A stretch of 40,102 bases of DNA from assembly GCA_947464015.1 (NCBI GenBank), contig CANHVE010000003.1, forward strand, positions 1 through 40,102, written 5' to 3'. Positions 32,813 through 40,102 of this stretch are shown one piece after another. A program made the translations under genes and the position numbers. The notes beneath the pieces were generated by a model that had not been told where the DNA came from, made no database searches, and was given only the letters and a program-made list of their open reading frames with translations. Numbering within the stretch: position 1 is the stretch's first letter; each line of letters begins with the position of its first letter. This DNA comes from Saprospirales bacterium (GTDB taxonomy: Bacteria; Bacteroidota; Bacteroidia; Chitinophagales; CAMDFR01).

Positions 32813-34351
32813 ATGTTTAAATACGTATTAAAAAGGTTGCTTTATTTTGTTCCTACATTTATAGTTATTTCATTAATAACGTTTATGTTAGGTCAAATGG
32901 CTCCAGGCGATCCAGTAGAATTGAAATTAAAAGGAGGAATGGGTGGATCTGCCAATGGGCAATCTTCTGAAAAAATGGCTGGTGAAAAAGCTTATATGGA
33001 ACTGAGCGAAAAACTTGGTAAAAACTTACCTGCTTTTTATTTTAGTATTACTAGTGCAGCATATCCAGATACTTTATACAAAATTCCACGTCAAAATGAA
33101 CGTAAAAATTTAGATCGTTTAATTAGTATGTATGGCAATTGGAACAATGTATCAGACTATTATAAAAACGCTAAATTACTAGAGCAAAAATTATTTCAAT
33201 TCTCTAATACAAACTTAGACGAAGCTTCATATGAAAAACTAAAAGCATTACGAGATAATAACTCCGAATTATTTATAAATTATGATAAAGTAAAAATTGG
33301 CGAATCGCTTAAAACCATTCAAGCGGCAGCTATTCATACAACCACTATCAAAACAGATAGTACTCATACAAAAACGATTCAACCTTTTATTTTTGCATTA
33401 CCAGAGGTAAACAACCTAGTTGCTAGTTACACTAAAATGAACAATGAAATCAATACCTCTAATAATTATGTACCGGCATTTCATTGGTTTGGATTAAACA
33501 ATCAATATCACCGTTGGTTATTTGGAGATGTTCCTTGGTTTGGTAAAAACGATAATCCTTCAAAAGTTTCTAAAGGATTTTTTAGAGGAGATTTTGGCAA
33601 TTCAATTCTTGATAATAGACCTGTAGCATCTATATTGATTGAGGCAGTTAAATTAACTTTATTAATTAATTTCTTCGAGTTTTTCTTTATCTATATAATA
33701 GCAATTCCATTAGGTGTTTCATTAGCCGTTAAAAAAGGAACCTCTTATGATAGAATTGTAACCACATTGAACTTTATGTTGTATTCTTTACCAGCATTTT
33801 GGATTGCAACTATGTGTATTATTTTCTTTACTAATCCTTATTATGGAGAGGCATTAAATTTATTCCCTGATCATGGAATTGGTAAAACAGGTGCAGATTT
33901 TGGTTTCTGGGAAAAAGCCGTAGACAGAGCTTATCATTTGATATTGCCAATGTTTTGTATGTTATTAGGTGCTTTTGCTTTTATTTCACGAATGATGCGT
34001 GGAAGTATGTTGAATGTGATTCGTCAAGATTATATCAGAACAGCCTTTGCAAAAGGCTTAGAACCACGCAAAGTGTTTTGGAAACACGCTTTTAGAAATT
34101 CATTAATACCTATCATCACTATGTTTGCTAGTTTTTTACCAGCGATGATTAGTGGAGCAGTTATTATCGAATATATATTTACGATACCTGCCATGGGACG
34201 TATTAGTTATGAATCAGTAGTAGCAAGAAATTTCCCAGTATTGTTTACCATTCTGATGTTTGCAGCGATACTAACCATGTTAGGAAACTTATTAGCAGAT
34301 ATTTTATACGGATTTGTAGATCCTAGAATTTCACTTACTAAAAAAGCATAA
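32813..34351 (+). CDS. Oligopeptide-type ABC permease (OppB-like) with a large insertion
   Basis: 512 residues, about 200 more than typical OppB (about 300-340). The N-terminus (LKRLLYFVPTFIVISLITFMLGQMAPGDPVELK) and the C-terminal MetI-type domain (RMMRGSMLNVIRQDYIRTAFAKGLEPRKVFWKHAFRNSLIP, then FTIPAMGRISYESVVARNFPV and LADILYGFVDPRI) are normal. The extra length lies between helix 1 and the RGDFGNSI segment, mainly residues about 82-222; this hydrophilic, Lys/Asn/Thr-rich loop should face the periplasm. The gene overlaps the OppC-like gene by one base (TAATG). Confidence 0.92.
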   Translation: MFKYVLKRLLYFVPTFIVISLITFMLGQMAPGDPVELKLKGGMGGSANGQSSEKMAGEKAYMELSEKLGKNLPAFYFSITSAAYPDTLYKIPRQNERKNLDRLISMYGNWNNVSDYYKNAKLLEQKLFQFSNTNLDEASYEKLKALRDNNSELFINYDKVKIGESLKTIQAAAIHTTTIKTDSTHTKTIQPFIFALPEVNNLVASYTKMNNEINTSNNYVPAFHWFGLNNQYHRWLFGDVPWFGKNDNPSKVSKGFFRGDFGNSILDNRPVASILIEAVKLTLLINFFEFFFIYIIAIPLGVSLAVKKGTSYDRIVTTLNFMLYSLPAFWIATMCIIFFTNPYYGEALNLFPDHGIGKTGADFGFWEKAVDRAYHLILPMFCMLLGAFAFISRMMRGSMLNVIRQDYIRTAFAKGLEPRKVFWKHAFRNSLIPIITMFASFLPAMISGAVIIEYIFTIPAMGRISYESVVARNFPVLFTILMFAAILTMLGNLLADILYGFVDPRISLTKKA

Positions 34352-35673
34352 TGGCAACGAATAACACATCTAATAATACCTCTAGAGAAATTAGTACACA
34401 GGCAGATCAAAGCTATTGGGCTATTGTAAAGAGACAATTCAAAAAGAACAAATTAGCTGTTTGGTCTTTACGTATCATTATTTTTATTATTACAGTGGGT
34501 CTTTTAGCTGATTTTTTAGCGAATGATAAACCCTTATATTGTTCTTATAAAGGCAATACTTATTTCCCTGTTCTTAAAGAATATGCAGTAGATATGCGCT
34601 TAAGTAAATGGCCCGAAGAGCTTAACAATGTGGTATGGAAAGACTTAAAATATGATGCCGTAATATTTGCTCCAATACCTTACGCTCCCGAAAAGACTGA
34701 CGATAAAAATAATGATTATAAAAGTCCAATGGGTAGTCAAGAAATCGTTTCAACACGATGGAGACATTGGTTAGGAACAGACCAATTAGGTAGAGATTTA
34801 TTATCTGGCTTGATACATGGTACTCGTATTGCCATGCTTGTAGGCGTTGTATCAATGTCAATTGCTTCCGTTATTGGTATTTTATTAGGCTCGCTTGCAG
34901 GCTATTATGGAGATGAAAAATTAAAAATTTCTCTTGCACGACTTATCCTAAATATTATAGGTGTTCCATTAGCATTGTTTTACGCATTTAATACAAGAGG
35001 CTATATTTTAGAAGATGCATTAGCAGATTCTTTTGGTAGTTTTTGTATATCATTTTTAATTAGTTTTTTCTTATTCTTGATTTTAATGCTAATCCCAAAT
35101 ATCATTACTATAGGGTTGAAAAAAATAGCTTTTTTAGATAAAAAAGTAACAATTCCAGTTGATATTTTAATTTCTAGAATGATTGAGGTCATTATGTCTA
35201 TCCCAACACTATTATTAATTCTATCTATTTGTGCAATCGTATCAAAACCATCTATCATGTTAATTATGGTTATTATCGGATTGACTGGATGGACAGGTAT
35301 AGCTAAGTTAATTAGAGGAGAATTATTAAAAGTACGTAGCCTTGAGTTTATAGAAGCAGCACAGTCTTTAGGTTATTCAGAAGCTCGTATTTTATTTAAA
35401 CACGCTATACCTAACTCACTTACTCCGGTTTTAATTTCAATTGCATTTGGTGTAGCCGGAGCAATTTTAGCAGAGTCTTCTTTATCCTTTTTAGGTATAG
35501 GTACTCAAGCAGATGTAATTACTTGGGGTAAATTATTAAGTAGTGCACGCGAATATGCACCAGCATGGTGGTTAGCTATTTTCCCAGGCTTTGCGATATT
35601 TGTAACCGTTACCATATTCAACTTCGTTGGAGAAGGTTTAACAGATGCAATCGATCCAAGACTAAAACAATAA
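34351..35673 (+). CDS. Oligopeptide-type ABC permease (OppC-like) with two extra membrane segments
   Basis: 440 residues, against about 300 in typical OppC. LGTDQLGRDLLSGLIHGTRI at 141-160 and the coupling region LEFIEAAQSLGYSEARILFKHAIPNSL, then LAESSLSFLGIG and the terminal DPRLKQ are standard. An insertion at about 188-268, right after GSLAGYYGDEK, contains two strongly hydrophobic stretches (about 195-213 and 230-255). There is also an enlarged loop before residue 130 (about 57-135). No ATPase (OppD/OppF) follows; the operon seems to end here or continue into the secreted protein at 35721. Confidence 0.9.
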   Translation: MATNNTSNNTSREISTQADQSYWAIVKRQFKKNKLAVWSLRIIIFIITVGLLADFLANDKPLYCSYKGNTYFPVLKEYAVDMRLSKWPEELNNVVWKDLKYDAVIFAPIPYAPEKTDDKNNDYKSPMGSQEIVSTRWRHWLGTDQLGRDLLSGLIHGTRIAMLVGVVSMSIASVIGILLGSLAGYYGDEKLKISLARLILNIIGVPLALFYAFNTRGYILEDALADSFGSFCISFLISFFLFLILMLIPNIITIGLKKIAFLDKKVTIPVDILISRMIEVIMSIPTLLLILSICAIVSKPSIMLIMVIIGLTGWTGIAKLIRGELLKVRSLEFIEAAQSLGYSEARILFKHAIPNSLTPVLISIAFGVAGAILAESSLSFLGIGTQADVITWGKLLSSAREYAPAWWLAIFPGFAIFVTVTIFNFVGEGLTDAIDPRLKQ

Positions 35674-35720
35674 TTCATCTTATCCCGTATTTTTAATTGA
35701 ATATGCACTAATTTCGTGTC

Positions 35721-37184
35721 GTGCCAAATTCATCTATTTTTATACTCCTTTTTTCAATGTTTATTGCTTCCATAAGCAATGCACAAACCATCCTTATTTC
35801 TAAAACTATTCCAGTCTCTAATAGAACTAGTAAGTTTAAATTAATAGGTAAAAACACACAAGGATATTGGGTTCGAAATTATGGTAAAAATGAAGAAAGA
35901 GTCGACATTTATGACGACGGACTTAATTTAATTAAATCTAAAACCTTATTAATAAAACGTAATAATTTCACTACAGTTTCTTTCTTTTTAAGCAATTATC
36001 AAGCAACTATCTATTATTCTGAATATAAGAAAAAACAAATGATTGTTTATGCGAATGCAATTAATGATCGATTAGAATCAGGAGCAGAAATTATATTAGA
36101 TACGATACAATATCAAAGTTATGATGATAATGCTAATGTGTCTTTTGCTACAAGCACCAATAAAATGTATCATATGCTTTTTATTCCTACTTACTTGAAT
36201 GGCAACATACAAAAAATTCGAATCATTGGAACCAATGGCTCTAGTTTTGCTTTGTTTAAAAGCACTATAAACATTAGTGAAGAAGGCTTTTCAGCTGTTC
36301 CACAAGATGCAATAGTTGATAATAATGGGAATACCTATCTGCTAATAAAATATTTTCAACAAGAGAATCAAGCCGAATCTTTTATGGTATATCAAGTATC
36401 TAATCGTGGTCAATTGATAAAAAAATTTCCAGTCTATTTTGATAAACAAATTTTTGGCGAACCTTATATTATTTTTGATGAATTACATCATGAGTTTATA
36501 GTCACAGCCTTTACTACTGAAGATAGAAGAGAAGGGGCTACGTATTTTACTACATTTAGATATTCTTTATTCGATTCGTTAAGTTCTTCTACAAATCATT
36601 ACAAAATAGATAAACAAATAATAAGTGATATCTATAAGGGAGATCCTGGTAAAATTGTAGGTCTGTACACTTATGCAATAAAAAAAATCATTTTAACTTT
36701 AGAAAGAGGATTGTATGTGTTTACTGAATCATTCTACAAAGAAAGCAAAGAAGAAATTGCACCAGATTTAATGAGTTTAAGTCCAATGAATACTTTCCAA
36801 CCTTCTTTTAACAATACTCGTAGTATTAACGTATACCATTACAATGATATACTTTGTATGAAATTAAATGATAGTTTAAAGAGCTTTAATTATGAACTCA
36901 TAGATAAATCACAAATAAGCGAGAATGATAATGGAGCCTATTCGTCTTTTGTAATACTCAATTCAGGTGATGCTATTAAATGTTTATATAATGCAGAAGA
37001 TAAATCAATTTTTTCTTTTCTCGAAAACACTATTGATATCACCAATAGTAAACAAGTATTAATAAATGAAGAAAAAAAAGGATTACAACTTATACCTAAG
37101 ATGGCTATTCAAACAGGAATTAACGAATTAATTATTCCTAGTTATAGAAATGATGAATTTAAATTAATAAAGATTAAATATTAA
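35721..37184 (+). CDS. Secreted protein of unknown function (487 aa)
   Basis: 487 residues from GTG 35721, the only plausible start because an in-frame stop sits at 35709-35711. A signal peptide (about 1-21, ending SISNAQ) is followed by a beta-rich sequence with repeated short strands (KFKLIGKNTQGYWVRNYGKN, NGNTYLLIKYF, YHYNDILCMKLND). These loosely suggest a beta-propeller-like fold, but no signature was found and no T9SS tail is evident at the C-terminus (LIIPSYRNDEFKLIKIKY). It lies 47 bp after the OppC-like gene and 3 bp before the membrane protein gene at 37188. Confidence 0.75.
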   Translation: MPNSSIFILLFSMFIASISNAQTILISKTIPVSNRTSKFKLIGKNTQGYWVRNYGKNEERVDIYDDGLNLIKSKTLLIKRNNFTTVSFFLSNYQATIYYSEYKKKQMIVYANAINDRLESGAEIILDTIQYQSYDDNANVSFATSTNKMYHMLFIPTYLNGNIQKIRIIGTNGSSFALFKSTINISEEGFSAVPQDAIVDNNGNTYLLIKYFQQENQAESFMVYQVSNRGQLIKKFPVYFDKQIFGEPYIIFDELHHEFIVTAFTTEDRREGATYFTTFRYSLFDSLSSSTNHYKIDKQIISDIYKGDPGKIVGLYTYAIKKIILTLERGLYVFTESFYKESKEEIAPDLMSLSPMNTFQPSFNNTRSINVYHYNDILCMKLNDSLKSFNYELIDKSQISENDNGAYSSFVILNSGDAIKCLYNAEDKSIFSFLENTIDITNSKQVLINEEKKGLQLIPKMAIQTGINELIIPSYRNDEFKLIKIKY

Positions 37185-37187
37185 ACC

Positions 37188-38174
37188 TTGTTAGAGTTAT
37201 TTAAAAAACAAAATCCGTTTACTCTTTTTTTTGTTATTATCTATGGTTTTGCCATCAGAAGCAGTATTTTTTTTATAGATTTTTCTAAAGCTTATTTTGA
37301 CCCTAAACAACCCTTATCTTTTTTAACAGATAATGCCTGTAAATTAAGCCCTCAAAATGTTTCCTTCCATTATGTGATAAGTACAAGTATTCTGCTGCTC
37401 ATTAGTATATTCATAAATCTATATTTGAAAAACAATAAGATAATTGATAAATTAGGTTATTTACCAACGTTATTATTTATGCTAGTTTCAGCTAGCTATT
37501 CTTCTTTTTTATATATGAGTAATGAGTTTTTTGCATTTATATTTTTTAGCATTTCTATTATTAGATTATTGCAATCATTATTGGTAGATGAAACCGATAT
37601 TAAAGTTTTTGATGCTGCCTTTTTTATATCCATCGCATCCTTGTTTTATAAACCAATACTACCTTGTATTCTAATAGTTTTTATAGCTATTATTATATTG
37701 AAAAACGTACAGATAAAAGCTATTGTTTTTATGCTAATCGGACTATTAATTCCTTATTTTTTGCTTGGAGTTTATATGTTTTTAACAGACCGTTTAAGTC
37801 AATTTGCTTTTCATATCATACCAGAATTGATAAGTCAAATGAATTGGTATAATCATCAAGACTTCCTTCAAATAAGTAAAACCATATTTTTAGGGATATT
37901 ATCTTTATTAGGTTTTGTAAAAATTCAAGCAAGTTTAGCAAAAAGCATTGTAAACATTAGAAAATATTATAGCCTACTCTTAATTATTAGTCTGGTATAT
38001 ATACCGATGTTTCTAATAAACAAACAACTTACTACTACCCATTTTATTTTTTTGTTGCTCCCCATATCTTATTATTTATTAAATTTTCTAAAAGACATGA
38101 AACGAATATGGATTTCAGAGTTAATTCATGTAGCTTTGTTTGTACTTATATATTTTTCAAACATTAATAATTAG
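37188..38174 (+). CDS. Multi-pass membrane protein of unknown function (possibly DUF6427-like)
   Basis: 328 residues, nearly all hydrophobic: about eight to ten predicted membrane segments (for example 13-30, 62-80, 88-104, 108-125, 140-168, 170-195, 230-250, 258-275). The start is a TTG at 37188, 3 bases after the preceding stop; no ATG is near. Composition and the short KNQ-type loops recall the DUF6427 group of Bacteroidota membrane proteins, but I am not certain. It is 8 bp before purQ, so it belongs to the same transcript. Confidence 0.7.
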   Translation: MLELFKKQNPFTLFFVIIYGFAIRSSIFFIDFSKAYFDPKQPLSFLTDNACKLSPQNVSFHYVISTSILLLISIFINLYLKNNKIIDKLGYLPTLLFMLVSASYSSFLYMSNEFFAFIFFSISIIRLLQSLLVDETDIKVFDAAFFISIASLFYKPILPCILIVFIAIIILKNVQIKAIVFMLIGLLIPYFLLGVYMFLTDRLSQFAFHIIPELISQMNWYNHQDFLQISKTIFLGILSLLGFVKIQASLAKSIVNIRKYYSLLLIISLVYIPMFLINKQLTTTHFIFLLLPISYYLLNFLKDMKRIWISELIHVALFVLIYFSNINN

Positions 38175-38182
38175 CTTTTAAT

Positions 38183-38887
38183 ATGAAATTTGGAGTTGTA
38201 GTTTTTCCTGGTTCGAATTGTGATCGTGATATGATTCATGTACTTAAAAATATTAAGCATCAACAAGTGGAAGAAGTTTGGCATAAAGAAACCCAATTGA
38301 ATCAATTCACCACAGATGATTGTATTATTTTACCAGGAGGATTTTCTTATGGAGATTATTTGAGAACTGGTGCTATAGCCCGCTTTTCACCTATCATGGA
38401 AGCAATTATTGAATTTGCTCATAAAGGAGGCAAAGTTTGGGGGATATGTAATGGTTTTCAAATTTTATGTGAAAGTGGATTATTACCTGGAGCTTTATTG
38501 CGAAACAACAATATGAAGTACACTTGTAAAAACATTTTTTTAAAAGTGAATACTACTAATACAACACTTACACAAGTATGTACAGCAGGAGAAATTCTTA
38601 AAGTTCCTATTGCACATGGCGAAGGAAGATATTATGCAGATGCTGCAACGATTGAAAAATTAAAAAAACAAGATCAAATTTTATTTAACTATTGCGACGA
38701 ACAAGGAGTAGAAACAGTAGATTCAAATCCTAATGGCTCTTTATTAAATATTGCAGGAATTTGTAATGAACAACGAAATGTATTTGGAATGATGCCTCAT
38801 CCCGAAAGAGCAAGCGAATCTATTTTAGGAAATAGTGATGGTTATAAATTATTTGAATCTTTAGTTATGAAAGAACTGGCTCATTAA
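38183..38887 (+). CDS. purQ: Phosphoribosylformylglycinamidine synthase subunit PurQ
   Basis: 234 residues, a class I glutamine amidotransferase. The nucleophile is Cys89 in [11 protein letters not shown], with the His207/Glu209 pair in [11 protein letters not shown]. Early motifs [10 protein letters not shown] and [17 protein letters not shown] are diagnostic for PurQ. It releases ammonia from glutamine for the PurL-catalysed step of purine synthesis. purL and purS are not in this window. It begins 8 bp after the membrane protein gene. Confidence 0.96.
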   Translation: MKFGVVVFPGSNCDRDMIHVLKNIKHQQVEEVWHKETQLNQFTTDDCIILPGGFSYGDYLRTGAIARFSPIMEAIIEFAHKGGKVWGICNGFQILCESGLLPGALLRNNNMKYTCKNIFLKVNTTNTTLTQVCTAGEILKVPIAHGEGRYYADAATIEKLKKQDQILFNYCDEQGVETVDSNPNGSLLNIAGICNEQRNVFGMMPHPERASESILGNSDGYKLFESLVMKELAH

Positions 38888-38915
38888 TTGCCATGTGCTT
38901 TGCAAAAATACACAT

Positions 38916-39371
38916 ATGAAAAAAGGATATCTACTTATAGTATTTCTATTAGTTACTTATATAACTAGTCAAGCACAAACACTAAAACCAGTGAGCTGGT
39001 CGTTTAGTAGTGAATCATTAGGAAATAATGAATACAATATTTTACTTACAGCTACAATCCAAGAGAATTGGTGGACCTATTCTCAGTATATTAAAGAAGG
39101 TGGACCAATTCCTACTACCATTACTTTTGATGCGAATAAAGATTTTGAAATTAGTGGTACAACCGGTGAAGCTGGTGCACACGTTAAAGAAGGACTCGAA
39201 CCCATGTTTGACATGGTTCTAAAAAAATATGCAGACAAAGTAGTATTTACCCAAAAAATAAAAGTTCTTAATGGCAAACCAGAAATTAGTGGTCATGTAG
39301 AATTTATGTGTTGTGATGACAAACAATGTTTAGCTCCTGAAACAGTACCTTTTAAAATTAGTATTCAATAG
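38916..39371 (+). CDS. Stand-alone DsbD alpha-domain-like periplasmic protein
   Basis: 151 residues from the ATG at 38916; an in-frame GTG at 38895 would add a seven-residue leader and is less likely. A signal peptide (about 1-20, ending TSQAQ) precedes an immunoglobulin-like domain resembling the N-terminal domain of DsbD: LLTATIQENWWTYSQYI, GPIPTTITFD and the cysteine segment MCCDDKQCLAPETV (Cys132, Cys133, Cys138). That Cys-x(n)-Cys loop carries the redox pair in DsbD. It lies 11 bp before a full DsbD gene that has its own alpha domain, so this is a tandem duplicate domain. Confidence 0.8.
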   Translation: MKKGYLLIVFLLVTYITSQAQTLKPVSWSFSSESLGNNEYNILLTATIQENWWTYSQYIKEGGPIPTTITFDANKDFEISGTTGEAGAHVKEGLEPMFDMVLKKYADKVVFTQKIKVLNGKPEISGHVEFMCCDDKQCLAPETVPFKISIQ

Positions 39372-39382
39372 TTATATATACA

Positions 39383-40102
39383 TGAGAAAAAGTTTTTTAG
39401 CATTATGCTTATTTTTTATTGCTTACCAAAGTTTTGGTCAAGGCATGAAAAAAGTACACTTAAGCGCTTGTACAAATATTATTAATGAAACAGAGGCAGA
39501 AATCGTTTTAACGGCTCGTTTGGATAAAGGTTGGCATCTATATGCATTTGATGCAGGTGGTGATGGTACTCTTATTTCTCCTGCAATTACGATTGCTGCA
39601 AATAAAGATATTGTATTAGTAGGAAATCCAACAGAGAAAGGAAAACTAGAAACCAAAGATGATGCAGGTATTGGCCCATATCATTTTTATGAAAATAAAA
39701 TTATTTATACGCAAAAAATAAAATACAAAAAACTAACTACCTTAAAAATTACTTTTGATTATCAAACTTGTGATGAAAAAGGATGTTTGCCTCCAGACTA
39801 CGAAGAGTTTACTTTAGATATGAATGTTTCCTGTAATGGCGCTACTGCAATTAAAGATACTACACCCTTAGTGGACTCATCTAATATAGCTGCTGCAACA
39901 ATTGATTCTAATCAGGCAACCATAAGCGCAACTACATCTTATGGAGATTGGGGTACACCTGTGGGTGATTGTGGTGAAGCCGTGCAAGAAGAATTGTCTA
40001 TTTGGACTGCATTATTATATGGTTTATTGGGTGGTTTTGCAGCATTGTTTTTTCCTTGTACGCTACCAATGATTCCAATGACGATTAGCTTTTTCTTAAA
40101 AG
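39383..40102 (+). CDS. dsbD: Protein-disulfide reductase DsbD, N-terminal part (cut by window end)
   Basis: From ATG 39383 the frame stays open to the last base (240 codons). A signal peptide (1-20, ending SFGQ) is followed by an alpha domain (WHLYAFDAGGDGTLISPAIT, YQTCDEKGCLPP with Cys130 and Cys135), an Asn/Thr/Ser-rich linker (about 150-205) and the first transmembrane helix, GLLGGFAALFFPCTLPMIPMTISFFLK, with the redox Cys226 of the membrane domain. The rest, presumably further helices and a C-terminal thioredoxin domain, is outside the window. DsbD carries electrons across the inner membrane to periplasmic thiol proteins, including those needed for cytochrome c maturation. Confidence 0.9.

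Noticed and set aside
1-40102. CRISPR array, tRNA or rRNA genes, complete insertion sequence
   Set aside because: No regularly spaced direct repeats, cloverleaf sequences, rRNA-like stretches or transposase motifs were seen by eye on either strand.

Overview
This AT-rich window comes from the chromosome of a member of the Bacteroidota (Bacteroidetes). Four things point there. It encodes a gliding-motility lipoprotein, GldH, and two secreted proteins with type IX secretion (T9SS) sorting-type C-termini. It has a fused ccoNO cbb3 oxidase gene. Several promoters match the phylum's -33 TTTG / -7 TAnnTTTG signature. Recognisable Shine-Dalgarno sites are scarce. I cannot fix the genus. About forty-one genes are called; most are housekeeping or conserved accessory genes.

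Layout. (1) 1-1360: the C-terminal end of a type I restriction subunit HsdR, followed by a gene-free stretch with two large inverted repeats; this looks like the edge of an accessory island. (2) 1361-10991, plus strand: an Rrf2-type Fe-S-sensor-like regulator, a universal stress protein, then a complete cbb3 oxidase cluster (ccoI, ccoS, fused ccoNO, ccoQ, ccoP, ccoG, fixH/ccoH-like, and a TauE/DsbD_2-type membrane protein). ccoS and ccoQ are small genes of 51 and 56 residues. A bidirectional terminator closes the cluster. (3) 11081-16813, minus strand: grpE-dnaJ, an oligopeptide-type solute-binding lipoprotein, an orphan HlyD-type membrane-fusion protein and a redoxin. (4) 16953-18682, plus: gldH and a sterol-desaturase-type membrane hydroxylase. 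(5) 18686-21203: tag, a tiny T9SS-domain protein, a degenerate cupredoxin-like protein and a steroid-5-alpha-reductase-type membrane protein. (6) 26720 down to 21205, minus: a closely spaced run lptC - small membrane protein - CNNM/CorC - transketolase C-terminal half - ECF sigma factor - anti-sigma-like protein - Spy-like periplasmic protein - metallo-beta-lactamase-fold hydrolase. (7) 26803-29918, minus: two tandem paralogous lipoproteins of unknown function, each 341 residues, and an outer-membrane-barrel-like protein; both lipoprotein genes carry the same 28-bp promoter-proximal element at identical spacing. (8) 29955-35673: a TIGR01777-type epimerase (minus), then an OppA-OppB-OppC operon (plus) whose permeases carry unusual large insertions and which has no ATPase gene. 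(9) 35721-40102: a secreted protein and a membrane protein, both unrecognised, then purQ, a stand-alone DsbD alpha-domain protein and the start of a full-length DsbD that runs off the window.

The respiratory cluster is functionally coherent: CcoI supplies copper, CcoG and the DsbD_2-type protein support copper handling and assembly, and CcoNO/Q/P form the oxidase. The regulator at its head suggests redox, Fe-S or NO control. The best candidate for something undescribed is the lipoprotein/barrel cluster (region 7). Next come the extended OppB/OppC permeases and the intergenic palindromic repeats after hsdR. I found no CRISPR array, tRNA, rRNA or complete insertion sequence.
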